NCBI RefSeq assembly: GCF_900106535.1
Contig: NZ_FNOH01000003.1
Span: 372,001-436,000, forward strand
Reading direction: 5' to 3'
Length of the DNA stretch: 64,000 nucleotides
Origin: Myxococcus xanthus
GTDB taxonomy: Bacteria > Myxococcota > Myxococcia > Myxococcales > Myxococcaceae
Below are positions 10,093-18,826 of this stretch, piece by piece; the stretch's first letter is position 1, and every line of letters begins with the position of its first letter. Position numbers and translations under genes: made by a program. The notes beneath the pieces were generated by a model. It ran no database searches. It saw only the letters and a program-made list of their open reading frames with translations, and was not told where the DNA came from.

Positions 10093-10755
10093 TCAGGCGC
10101 GGGAGAAACTCAGGCGGCACAGCCCCGCCCGGACGTGCAGGTCAACGCCCAACTGTGAACAGCGCAGTTGCAGCGCGGCCACGGCTTCGGGCAGGGGCTC
10201 GGGGCAGGCGCCGGCCGAATCCTCGACCTCCAGCACCGCGCTCGTCTCGTCCCCCCGCACCGTGACGCGGATCGAGCCGCCATTCTCCGCCCGGCGGAAG
10301 GCGCGCAGCAGCGTCTGGATGAGGAAGAAGCCCAGCTCCGACGTGTCCTGCAGACGGATCTGGACGCCCGCCTCCACCGCCGCCTGGACCTGGACGCGGC
10401 GCTTGCGGCCCTCGTGCCCCAGCACGCCCAGCGCCCGCGTGGTGGCCTCTGACAGGTCCGCCACGCCCGGCACGCCGCCTCGGAAGACGACGAAGTCGCT
10501 GAACAGCTTCAGGATGCCATCCACGCGCTGGATCTGATCGCGCATGGCCTTGAGGTTCTTCTCCTGCGACGGCGGCACGCTCCCCGTCTCCACCTTCAGC
10601 TTCTCCGACAGGACCTCCAGATGGATGGCCAGCGCGTTCAGCGGATTGCGGACGTCGTGCAGCAGGCTGTCCATCAGCGTGGGGACGGCCAGATACCGGG
10701 CCGCGCCCACCACGGGCTGCGGCGCGTCCTCAACAGAGGGTGCACTATTTGACAT
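10093..10755 (-). CDS. Degenerate histidine-kinase-like protein (DHp helix present, ATPase domain decayed)
   Basis: A 220-residue soluble protein. SLLHDVRNPLNALAIH (H33) is a good HisKA dimerisation/phosphotransfer helix with the expected HD..NPLN pattern. The region where a GHKL ATP-binding domain should follow (about 130-215) keeps the fold pattern (FLIQTLLRAFRRAENGG, VLEVEDSAGACPEP). It lacks the N-box asparagine and the DxGxG motif. It has no sensor or membrane segment. It may act as a phosphotransfer partner or inhibitor for the NtrC-type regulator 79 bp downstream (inference). The start MSNSAP has no obvious Shine-Dalgarno; an earlier in-frame start would add 25 Arg-rich residues. Confidence 0.7.
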   Translation of the reverse strand: MSNSAPSVEDAPQPVVGAARYLAVPTLMDSLLHDVRNPLNALAIHLEVLSEKLKVETGSVPPSQEKNLKAMRDQIQRVDGILKLFSDFVVFRGGVPGVADLSEATTRALGVLGHEGRKRRVQVQAAVEAGVQIRLQDTSELGFFLIQTLLRAFRRAENGGSIRVTVRGDETSAVLEVEDSAGACPEPLPEAVAALQLRCSQLGVDLHVRAGLCRLSFSRA

Positions 10756-11006
10756 TGCTGTCGAGGTAACCAACTGGAACTCCTCGGGATTTTCCCTGTT
10801 CCACCCCCGCCGCCGCCCAACCGGAGCCAAGAGTTAGGGAGCCGTTCCCACATCGTCAACCCTGGGGCGGTAATTCTTGCCGGAAGTGGCAAATTCCCCA
10901 TGCACGGCGCGGACTTACGTCCGCCCGCGAGTGTTTCTCAGGTGACGATTGAGGAGCGCGCGAGATCCGCGCGGAAATGCCCGTACTGCCCCGCGGTGCG
11001 GGGCGC

Positions 11007-11459
11007 TCAGACACCCGAGGCGGGAGGCCGGGCGGCATCGCCCAGACCCACCAGGTCCAGCTTCAGCCGGGCCGCGTACTCGAAGATGCGAGGGTCCCGG
11101 TAGAACTCGCCGAACACGATGCGCACCAGGCCCGCGTTGGCGATCAGCTTGAAGCACGGCCAGCAAGGCGAGGCGGTGGTGTAGATGGTCGCCCCGTCGA
11201 TGCTGACGCCGTTGGTGGCGGCCTGGATGATGGCGTTGGCCTCCGCGTGGACGGTGGCCACGCAGTGTCCGTTCTCCATCATGTGGCCCACGTCATCGCA
11301 GTGCGGCAGCCCGCGGATGGCGCCGTTGTAGCCGGTGGACAGGATGGTCCTGCCCCGGACGATGACGGCGCCCACGTGCTTGCGATCACACGTGGCGCGC
11401 GAGGCCACCTGCGTCGCGATGTCCATGAAGTACTGATCCCACGAGACACGTCCGGCCAT
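11007..11459 (-). CDS. dCMP/cytidine deaminase-like zinc protein
   Basis: A 150-residue protein of the cytidine/deoxycytidylate deaminase superfamily. The zinc site is complete: H71-A-E73 in TVHAEANAI and the PC..C pair C99 and C102 in SPCWPCFKLI. The architecture is that of dCMP deaminase/ComEB (DRKHVGAVIV near the N-terminus, YNGAIRGLPHC), which converts dCMP to dUMP for thymidylate supply. The start MAGRVSWDQYF was chosen because it begins the domain; an upstream in-frame ATG adds 28 non-conserved residues. Substrate is inferred from the family. Confidence 0.87.
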   Translation of the reverse strand: MAGRVSWDQYFMDIATQVASRATCDRKHVGAVIVRGRTILSTGYNGAIRGLPHCDDVGHMMENGHCVATVHAEANAIIQAATNGVSIDGATIYTTASPCWPCFKLIANAGLVRIVFGEFYRDPRIFEYAARLKLDLVGLGDAARPPASGV

Positions 11460-11555
11460 CCCACGCCTCCAGTCCGGCGGATGTACCCCGCTCGCGCGCG
11501 GTGTCGAGATTCCTGCCAGCCGGCCAAGGCGGACCTGGGACACCGCGCGAAGTCG

Positions 11556-12434
11556 CTAACGCCCGGCGGAGTGTGCGAGTCCACCCTCCGTCGCGGGCTT
11601 GCGCGCCAGCAGCCGGCCAAAGCCCTTGGCCTGGAGGAAGTGGCGCACCTTCGCGCTGGGTGCGGCGAACGTCTCTCCGGGCATGGGCACGTCGAAGCTG
11701 TAGTTCTCCTCCTGCACCTCGAAGTCCACCTTCGCGGTGCGGTAGCCCTCGACGATGGCCAGCAGCCGGCCCGTCGTCAGGCTGAAGATGCCGCCGCCCG
11801 ACGCGCCGTAGCCGATGGGGGCGTCCGTCTTCACCATCTTCGGGCGCTGGGATGCCTTGTCCCATTCGACCTGGGACAGCATGCCGCCGGACAGCGACAG
11901 CGCGCGGCCGAATGGCGAGGCGGCCACCACCACGTCCTCGCCCAGCTCCAGCTCCGCGTCGTCCGCCAGCTCCACCGCGGGCAGGTCCAGCCCCGGCACG
12001 CGCACCAGTGCGAGGTCCAGGTCAGGCACCTCGCCCATCGCCACCACCTCGCCCCGGTGCTCCAGCGACTCCGCGCGGCGGTCCACCAGCACGCGCAGCT
12101 CCGGAGCCTCCATCCCGTCCATGGCCACCGCGTGTGCGTTGGTGACCACCCAGGCAACCGTGGCTCCGTTCGCGTCCCGCTCGGCGCCCACCACCACGCC
12201 CGACGCCGTGCTGAGCACCCTGCCCTGCGAGGCCAGTTGCAGCCGCACGTTGTGCGGGAGGATGCGCCGCACCTGCTCCTTGCGCGTCATGCGCGGCACG
12301 TCCGGCACCGCGATGACACGCTCGACGACGGGCGCCACCTGGGATGCGGGGGTGGCGGCGGCCGGCTGAGACGGGGCACCGGCGCACGACACGAGGGCGA
12401 GCAGGGCGGGGGCGCCCAGGAGGAAGCGGGTCAT
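11556..12434 (-). CDS. Trypsin-like serine protease lipoprotein
   Basis: A 292-residue protein with a lipoprotein signal (LLALVSC, lipidated C17) followed by a Pro/Ala linker. The protease core shows the chymotrypsin-fold triad order: His in VVTNAHAVAM, Asp in DLDLALVRV, Ser in GYGASGGGIFS. This matches S1C/HtrA-type catalytic domains, but no PDZ domain follows, so it is a short stand-alone protease. It likely acts in the periplasm attached to a membrane. The start is the ATG preceded by GGAGAG. An upstream frame overlapping prkA by 49 bp is rejected because it precedes the signal peptide. Confidence 0.85.
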   Translation of the reverse strand: MTRFLLGAPALLALVSCAGAPSQPAAATPASQVAPVVERVIAVPDVPRMTRKEQVRRILPHNVRLQLASQGRVLSTASGVVVGAERDANGATVAWVVTNAHAVAMDGMEAPELRVLVDRRAESLEHRGEVVAMGEVPDLDLALVRVPGLDLPAVELADDAELELGEDVVVAASPFGRALSLSGGMLSQVEWDKASQRPKMVKTDAPIGYGASGGGIFSLTTGRLLAIVEGYRTAKVDFEVQEENYSFDVPMPGETFAAPSAKVRHFLQAKGFGRLLARKPATEGGLAHSAGR

Positions 12435-12556
12435 CGACTCTCCGGTCTGGGGGGGAAACGGATGCAGCCAGTACAACTCCCTGGCAGCCCCCATCATCCC
12501 GAGCCCTTTCCGGCTTTGAAAGCAGGCGTCCAGGCGGGCCCCGGACGCCTGCCCGG

Positions 12557-14803
12557 TCACGCGTAGCGCTTCTTCATCAGGAAGAGGATGGCGTCCTTCG
12601 CGCACGACTCGCAGTAGCCGTAGCGCTCCGCCATCGTCTTCAGCGTGCTCTGCACCTGCGTCTGCTCGCGCGCGGTGAGCTGGTTGCGGTCCTCGGACAG
12701 GTACTTGAGGACGTTCTCCTTGTTCTTGCGCAGCACACGCTTGCGCTCCTCGAAGTAGTGATCTCGCAGGCGCTTGAACATGTCCGGGAAGATGCGGCCG
12801 TAGTCCATGACCGCGTCCGGGTTGTCCAGCCGGTGCGCGCCGATGGAGGCGATGAGTCCCCGGCGGAAGTCGGCTGCGTCCTCGCCGCGCGGCATGATGA
12901 TGACCTCCACCTCCACCATGCGCTGCTCTTCCGGCGCCTCCATCACCCCGGTGACGCGGTTGCGCATCTTCTCTCCGCGCACCCAGTGGCTGATGGTCTG
13001 GATGTAGCGCTCCACCAGCTCGCGGTACTGCCCCTCCGACACCAGGCCCATGGACTCGCGCACCTCCGAGTCCACCCGGTCCAGGTACTCCGCCTCCGCC
13101 AGCCGCACGAAGGCGTCATGGTCGTGGTAGCCGTCCACCACCTCCTGCAAGAGGAACTCGTAGACGCTCTTGTCCTTGCAGATGGCGGACAGCTCCTCCA
13201 GCACCGCCAGCGCGTTGAGGCACTTGTAGTCGGTGTTCTGCGCGGCATTGAAGAGCGCCGTCTTGATTTCGCGCGCGCTGGCGCCCGAGCGCCCCTCGTA
13301 GTTGGGGTACGCGTCCGACTCCGTGAACAGGTCCTCGCGCAGCTTGCGCAGCTCCTTGGTGTTGGCCAGGCTCAGCCGGTCCGGCGGCGCGCCCTCCTCG
13401 TAGAGGTGCAGCTTCTCCACCGGCGTCACCTGGTCGATGAGCTCCTTCACGTCCTGCGGGTAGCGGTCCGGAATGGGCTTCTTCAGCCGGGTGAGCACCG
13501 CCCACATGGCCGCCACCTCCGTGGCATGGGGCGCCACGTGCTTGCCCACGGTGGTGGAGGTGATCTGCGCGTCGTAGATCTGCTGCTCGGTGCGGTAGCG
13601 GCGCAGGTAGGGCACGCGCACCAGTTCGATGCGGCCCTTGAAGGACGCGAAGTCCGGCAGCTCCTTGAAGGCATTGAGGTGCTTCTCGTTCGCCGACGCG
13701 ATGAGCACCTCGTCGAGCTGGAGGACGAAGGGCTCCAGCGGCACCTCGCCCGTCTCGCTGAAGCCCAGCAGGTACTTGAAGGCCTCCAGGGGCCGCTTGA
13801 GCAGGTCCGAGTACTCGATGAGGCCGCGGTTGGCGTGGACCAGGGGGCCGTGCGGCTCGAAGAGCACCGTGCTGTGCAGCGGCGCGGGCACGTTGAGCTG
13901 GGTGCGGTCCGCGGTGAGCTGCTGGACGACGGCGTCCACGCTCATCTGCGGCTCCACCGTCACCGTGCCCACCTGGTAGCGGCGCGACACATAGAAGCGC
14001 TCCACCTGGACGTGGCGCATCACCTTCAGCCAGTCCCCGCCGTAGGAATTGAGCAGCGCGGTGTAGATGCGGCGGCACTTGGAGCACAGCTCGCCGTCCC
14101 GCACGTAGTCGGACAGGATGAAGTCGCCACTCTCCCCGTCCCCGTTGCCCAGGCCCTTCTTCTTGAGCGCCGTCTCCAGCAGCCTGCGGCGCTCGCCGGG
14201 CGGGACGGCGAAGAGCGGGTGGTCCCGCAGCTCGCACGGCATTCGCAGGTCGATGGACTCCGCGTCCAGGTGCGCGAAGGTGGTCATCTCCCCACTGGCG
14301 GAGTCCCGCTCGCCGAAGCCGATGGAGCCCTTGATGAGCTTCTCCGACGGGAACACCCAGGCGAGCCGGTAGAGCGCGCCCTGGGGCAGCCGCGAGTACG
14401 CCTCCATGCCCGCCTTCAGGGCATTGACGAGCGTGGACTTGGCGCTGCCATTGGGCCCATGCAGGAGGATGAGCTTGTTGATACGGCCGGCCCGCACGAA
14501 GTTGCCGAGCAACCGGTAGATGGCGTTCTGCACCTCCTCCTGGCCCGCCACCCGGTCGTCCCGGTCGCTGCCGGGTACGTCGAAGACCTGGAAGCGTCGG
14601 ATGGTGCCAGTGGGGTGCGGCACCGTGGTGGTGCCGAAGTGGTCCATCACGTCCCGCAGGTACTGCGCCGCGTTGCGGGCCTGGCCCTTCGGGTCGCTGA
14701 AGAAGAGGGAGAGATACTCCTCGAAGGAGAGAATCGACCGGTTCTTGACGAAGTCGGCGTTCACCTGCGCGCCCACTTCCTGCAGATAACCCTTCGCGTC
14801 CAA
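12557..14803 (-). CDS. PrkA family serine protein kinase (YeaG-like)
   Basis: A 748-residue PrkA protein, longer than E. coli YeaG (about 640). It has an N-terminal AAA domain with Walker A LLHGPNGSAKSTL near residue 115, preceded by GQEEVQNAIYRLL. A large middle domain contains a CSKCRRIY cysteine pair, and a PrkA C-terminal helical domain includes VEVIIMPRGEDAADFRRGLI. PrkA proteins were described as Ser kinases, and AAA-linked protease activity has been proposed for the Bacillus member; they act in stationary phase, nitrogen starvation and sporulation. The gene is divergent from a DnaK paralogue across a 272-bp region, which suggests a stress context (inference). In many bacteria prkA is followed by yeaH/spoVR-type genes; none is here. 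Confidence 0.92.
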   Translation of the reverse strand: MDAKGYLQEVGAQVNADFVKNRSILSFEEYLSLFFSDPKGQARNAAQYLRDVMDHFGTTTVPHPTGTIRRFQVFDVPGSDRDDRVAGQEEVQNAIYRLLGNFVRAGRINKLILLHGPNGSAKSTLVNALKAGMEAYSRLPQGALYRLAWVFPSEKLIKGSIGFGERDSASGEMTTFAHLDAESIDLRMPCELRDHPLFAVPPGERRRLLETALKKKGLGNGDGESGDFILSDYVRDGELCSKCRRIYTALLNSYGGDWLKVMRHVQVERFYVSRRYQVGTVTVEPQMSVDAVVQQLTADRTQLNVPAPLHSTVLFEPHGPLVHANRGLIEYSDLLKRPLEAFKYLLGFSETGEVPLEPFVLQLDEVLIASANEKHLNAFKELPDFASFKGRIELVRVPYLRRYRTEQQIYDAQITSTTVGKHVAPHATEVAAMWAVLTRLKKPIPDRYPQDVKELIDQVTPVEKLHLYEEGAPPDRLSLANTKELRKLREDLFTESDAYPNYEGRSGASAREIKTALFNAAQNTDYKCLNALAVLEELSAICKDKSVYEFLLQEVVDGYHDHDAFVRLAEAEYLDRVDSEVRESMGLVSEGQYRELVERYIQTISHWVRGEKMRNRVTGVMEAPEEQRMVEVEVIIMPRGEDAADFRRGLIASIGAHRLDNPDAVMDYGRIFPDMFKRLRDHYFEERKRVLRKNKENVLKYLSEDRNQLTAREQTQVQSTLKTMAERYGYCESCAKDAILFLMKKRYA

Positions 14804-15076
14804 GTTGACTCTCCTCTGGTCCGTCGTCCACCACCAAGTTTTCCGCCCGGGCTACCAATGTCCAGCACCCCGGACGCCATTGTCGGCTGGGGCACGCGCT
14901 GCTGGCCACCGGGCGGGCACAGGGAGCGCTACGGCGCCCTCCAGGGGAAGCAGGGAGCCCGGGTCCGCATTCCCGGGGAGCAGCAAACGCCGCGGTGTGT
15001 GAACTCGCGCGCGGCGCGAGGGTGCGCTACGGTCTTTTCCTTCCTCTGCGGCCTACCCACCCGGAGTCCAAGCAAG

Positions 15077-16597
15077 ATGCACAAGGAGCCCATCATCGGC
15101 ATCGACCTCGGCACGACCAACTCGTGCGCGGCGATCGTCGAGGACAGCGGGAACGTCAAGCTCATCCCCTACAAGGGCGGCGAGTACACCATCCCCTCGA
15201 TCTTCGCGATCGACGACAAGGGGAACGAACTCATCGGCTACGAGGCCAAGCGCCAGTGGCAGCTCAACCCGCGCAACACCGTCTACGGTTCCAAGCGGCT
15301 GGTGGGCCGAGGCTTCGGCAGCGAAGTCGTCGACACGATGAAGCAGGTCGTGGCGTACAACATGCGCCCCGGCAAGCAGAGCGACGTCATCCTGGACGTG
15401 GGGAAGAAGGAGTTCGCCCTCCAGGAGATCAGCGCCAAGATCCTGGGGAAGATCCGCGAGGTCGCCTCCAACTACCTGAAGATGCCCATCAAGCGGGCGG
15501 TGGTGACGGTGCCGGCCTACTTCAACGACCGGCAGCGCCAGTCGGTGAAGGACGCGGGCAAGCTCATCGACCTGGAAGTGGTGCGCATCATCAACGAGCC
15601 CACCGCGGCGGCGCTGGCCTACGGCGTGGGCAAGGGGCTGAAGGAGAAGGTCGTCATCTACGACCTGGGCGGCGGCACCTTCGACGTCTCCATCATCGAG
15701 ATCCGTGACCGCGTCTTCGAGGTGAAGGCCACCGGCGGTGACGTCTTCCTGGGCGGCATCGACTTCGACAACGCCATCATCCACCACGTCCTCAAGGACT
15801 TCGCGGCGAAGACGGGCCTCGACCTCGCCACGGACCCGGTGGCGATGCAGCGCATCAAGGACCTGGCCGAGCGCACGAAGATCGACCTGTCCGCGCGCGA
15901 GGAGGTCCCCTTCAACATCCCCTTCATCACGATGACGTCCCAGGGCCAGCCCCTGAACATCGAGATGAAGTTCAGCCGGAAGATGCTGGAGCAGCTCACC
16001 AACCAGCTCGTGGACCGCACCCTGCAGATGGTGGCGCGCGTGCTGGTGGACTCGGGACTGTCCACCAAGGACGTCGACGAGGTCATGCTCGTGGGCGGCC
16101 AGACGCGCATGCCCATCGTCCAGGACCGGCTCACCAAGTTCTTCGGCAAGCCGCCCAGCAAGGGCGTGCACCCGGACGAGGCCGTGGCGATTGGCGCCGC
16201 GCTCTACGCGCACTCGCTCCAGGACGACACCAACCTGCGCATCCAGCTCCTGGACGTGATTCCCATGGCCATTGGCCTGGAGAAGGCGGGCGGCGCCTTC
16301 CACACCGTCTTCCCGCGCAACGCGTCCATCCCCAATGCCAAGCAATTGCTGGCCACCACCAGCATGGACAACCAGACCGAGCTCGCCGTGCGCATCTTCC
16401 AGGGCGACAACGAGCTGGTGGCCCGCAACGACATGCTGGGCGAGTTCACCTTCTCCGGCATCCAGCCCGGCCGCGCCGGCGCCGCGCAGGTGGAGATCAC
16501 CTTCGACGTGAACGTGGAAGGCATCCTCACCATGCGCGCCCGCGACCCGGCGTCCGGCCGCGAGATGAAGACCACGGTGCGCGTCAGCAATGCCTGA
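15077..16597 (+). CDS. DnaK/Hsp70 paralogue lacking the C-terminal lid
   Basis: A 506-residue Hsp70. The nucleotide-binding domain is complete: IGIDLGTTNSCAA, YFNDRQRQSVKDAG, INEPTAAALAYG, IYDLGGGTFDVS, VMLVGGQTRMP. The beta-sandwich substrate-binding domain follows (FPRNASIPNAKQL onwards, corresponding to DnaK 390-505). The alpha-helical lid and terminal tail (about 130 residues in DnaK, 638 aa) are absent; the stop comes after TTVRVSNA. So it may bind clients without a closing lid. The start is the ATG at 15077 giving MHKEPIIGID; the same frame is open far upstream by GC bias only. M. xanthus has several DnaK paralogues used in motility and development, but I cannot assign one. Confidence 0.93.
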   Translation: MHKEPIIGIDLGTTNSCAAIVEDSGNVKLIPYKGGEYTIPSIFAIDDKGNELIGYEAKRQWQLNPRNTVYGSKRLVGRGFGSEVVDTMKQVVAYNMRPGKQSDVILDVGKKEFALQEISAKILGKIREVASNYLKMPIKRAVVTVPAYFNDRQRQSVKDAGKLIDLEVVRIINEPTAAALAYGVGKGLKEKVVIYDLGGGTFDVSIIEIRDRVFEVKATGGDVFLGGIDFDNAIIHHVLKDFAAKTGLDLATDPVAMQRIKDLAERTKIDLSAREEVPFNIPFITMTSQGQPLNIEMKFSRKMLEQLTNQLVDRTLQMVARVLVDSGLSTKDVDEVMLVGGQTRMPIVQDRLTKFFGKPPSKGVHPDEAVAIGAALYAHSLQDDTNLRIQLLDVIPMAIGLEKAGGAFHTVFPRNASIPNAKQLLATTSMDNQTELAVRIFQGDNELVARNDMLGEFTFSGIQPGRAGAAQVEITFDVNVEGILTMRARDPASGREMKTTVRVSNA

Positions 16598-16612
16598 TTG
16601 AAGTCCCCTGCC

Positions 16613-16635
16613 CCGCTCCCGTGCGCAGGGAGCGG
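16613..16635. terminator. Hairpin after the dnaK paralogue
   Basis: Perfect 8-bp stem CCGCTCCC/GGGAGCGG with a 7-nt loop, 15 bp after the dnaK-like stop codon and between convergent genes. It has no T-run, so strength is uncertain. Confidence 0.55.
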
Positions 16636-16688
16636 AGCGCCCTCGACCACCCCGGCCTTCCGCAGCACGGAACAGCGGGCGCGGCCCC

Positions 16689-18662
16689 TCAGCCGCCCTG
16701 CGTGGTTCCCCGGCCTTCTGCCGCCGCGTCCGGCGCCAGGAAGGCGGTCGCATCGTCGGGGCCCGGTGAGCCGTGGCCCTCGTCGCGGGCCAGCTCGAAG
16801 AGGCCCGTCTCCACGGGCGACAGGCGGAAGCGTGACGCCGCGCGCGCCTGGGCCCGACCGCTGACCAGCACCTGCCCACGCCCGGCCCTCGCCGCCAGCC
16901 GCGCCGCGGTATTCACCACGTCCCCCAGCACGGTGAAGTCCAGCCGGCCGGAGGCCTTCGCCCCCACGCTGCCGGCCACCAGGTCGCCCGAATCCAGGCC
17001 CATGCAGACGCCATGCGCGTACGGTGCGCCCTCGCCGCCACGCGACGCCAGCGCGCCGAGTTGCCGGTGGATGGCGTGGCAGGCCTCCAGCGCCAGGTCC
17101 ACGTGCCCGGGGCCTCGGAAGACGGCCATCACCGCGTCCCCCATGAACTTGTCCACGATGCCGCCGCGCGCGAGCAACTCCGGGACAATGGCCTCGAAGT
17201 TGGCATTGAGACGGCGCAGGGACTCCGGCGGCGCCTCCTGGTGCAGCACCGGCGTGAAGGCATCCACGTCGATGAACACCACCGTGCCGTCCACCCACTC
17301 GCCCGCCATGGCATCCGAGCCCTGGAGCAACGGCGGCAGACGCTCCAGCACCGCGCCCGGGACGAACATGCGCAGCAGGCCGTTCTCCTCCGTGTAGCGC
17401 ACGGTGCGGCGCAGCTCGCGCACGTGCTTCAGTGTCTTGACGAGCGTCGCCTCCAGATCCGGGAAGTCGATGGGCTTGGTGATGAAGTCGAAGGCGCCGC
17501 GATTCATCGCCGTGCGGATGTTGTTCATGTCGCCATACGCGGAGACGATGACCACCCGGGTCAGCGAGCTGATCTCCCCCACGCGCGACAGGAACGTCAG
17601 CCCATCCATGCGCGGCATGTTGATGTCGCAGAGGACGACTTCGATGTCGGGATGCTGGCGCATCTCCTCCAGCGCCTCCTCGCCGTCCGCGGCGAAGAGG
17701 AACTGGTAGACAGAGCGGCGGATCTGCTTGCGGAAGCTCTGCTCCATCAGCACGACGATGTCCGGCTCGTCATCGACGACCAGGATTTTCGCCGGGCGCG
17801 ACGGCCGGCCCGCATCCACCGCGCTGGTGAGGGCGGAGGCCAGCTCGTGCGCGGACTGGAAGCGGTGCGCGGGGTCCACGTCCAGGGCGCGCGCGAAGAA
17901 GGCGTCCACCTCCATGCCCAGCTCCGGGGACAGGCTGGAAGGCGTCGCGGGCGGCGGCACGTTGCCCAGGCGCATCTGCCGCAAGGACTCCAGGGGGAAC
18001 GGGTGCTGTCCGGTCAGCGCGCGGTACGCCACCACGGCCAGCGCCCAGAGGTCACAGCGGTGGTCCAGCCGCGGCTCCAGCCCTCGGAGCTGCTCGGGGC
18101 TCATGTACCGGGGCGTGCCGGCCATCTCCTCCTCGGGATGCGGCCGGGCCGCGCCGCCCGACATCAGCAGCGCCAGACCAAAGTCCAACACCTTCACCTG
18201 TTCGCCATGCTCCGTGCGCGCGAGGAACAGGTTGGCCGGCTTGAGGTCGCGGTGGATGACGCCCGCGGCGTGCGCGGCGGTGAGCGCACGGGCCGTCTGC
18301 GCCACCAACCGCTCCACCATGGCCAGGGACAGCCGGCCGCGGCGGTTCAACAGGGCCTCCAGGTCCTCGCCCACCAGCCACTCCATGACGATGTAGGGCG
18401 TCTCACCGGAGAGGTCGCAGTCGTGAACCTGGATGACGTGGGGGTTCTGGAGGCGGGCAATCGCCTGCGCTTCCCATTCGAACTGCCGGCGAGCCAGGGG
18501 CGCGGGCGCGCAGTGGGCCGCCATCAGCTTGAGGGCCACGCGGCGCTGGAGCTTGGGATCCAACGCCACCCAGATGGTACCCATGCCACCGCCCGCCAGC
18601 CGCCGCTCCAGGACGTAACGGTCGCCAATGACTTGTCGCTCGGAGTGGGAGTCTTCGACCAT
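16689..18662 (-). CDS. Ser/Thr protein kinase - receiver - class III adenylate/guanylate cyclase fusion
   Basis: A 657-residue three-domain protein. The kinase (about 12-275) has LAGGGMGTIWVA, VALKLM, HRDLKPANLF, DFGLALL and GTPRYMSPEQL, all active-site motifs intact. The receiver (about 295-415) runs ILVVDDEPDIV to LCDINMPRMDG with a phospho-acceptor Asp and FITKPID. The class III cyclase (about 445-620) has both metal-binding aspartates (VFIDVDAF and KFMGDAVMAVF) and the NTAARLAARAG motif, so it may be active. It is soluble, with no membrane segment. The start MVEDSHSERQVIGDRY opens just before the kinase domain. It converges on the dnaK paralogue. Inputs and second messenger (cAMP or cGMP) are unknown. 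Confidence 0.9.
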   Translation of the reverse strand: MVEDSHSERQVIGDRYVLERRLAGGGMGTIWVALDPKLQRRVALKLMAAHCAPAPLARRQFEWEAQAIARLQNPHVIQVHDCDLSGETPYIVMEWLVGEDLEALLNRRGRLSLAMVERLVAQTARALTAAHAAGVIHRDLKPANLFLARTEHGEQVKVLDFGLALLMSGGAARPHPEEEMAGTPRYMSPEQLRGLEPRLDHRCDLWALAVVAYRALTGQHPFPLESLRQMRLGNVPPPATPSSLSPELGMEVDAFFARALDVDPAHRFQSAHELASALTSAVDAGRPSRPAKILVVDDEPDIVVLMEQSFRKQIRRSVYQFLFAADGEEALEEMRQHPDIEVVLCDINMPRMDGLTFLSRVGEISSLTRVVIVSAYGDMNNIRTAMNRGAFDFITKPIDFPDLEATLVKTLKHVRELRRTVRYTEENGLLRMFVPGAVLERLPPLLQGSDAMAGEWVDGTVVFIDVDAFTPVLHQEAPPESLRRLNANFEAIVPELLARGGIVDKFMGDAVMAVFRGPGHVDLALEACHAIHRQLGALASRGGEGAPYAHGVCMGLDSGDLVAGSVGAKASGRLDFTVLGDVVNTAARLAARAGRGQVLVSGRAQARAASRFRLSPVETGLFELARDEGHGSPGPDDATAFLAPDAAAEGRGTTQGG

Positions 18663-18826
18663 GGGAAGCGGGAAGTGTCTCACACCGGCCCGTCGCAAGG
18701 TACTGCGGGCCGCCCTCTCCCGCGGCAGCCAGCCGCGCGGCGTCGACCGGTTTGTCACAACGCGCGTGCTACGGTCCCCGCCCCCATCCCGATGCGGCGC
18801 TCACTCACCCAACCTCCGGAGGCGTC

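Noticed and set aside
10888-10906. Sigma-54-like TGGC...TGCA element upstream of the degenerate kinase
   Set aside because: Spacing between GG and GC is 12, not 10, and the orientation points away from the kinase gene.
12344-15076. Long plus-strand open frame running in phase into the DnaK paralogue, suggesting a 1417-residue fusion
   Set aside because: It is the antisense of prkA, rich in Arg/His/Leu/Val as expected for GC-rich antisense frames; the DnaK N-terminus MHKEPIIGIDLGTT gives a natural start at 15077.
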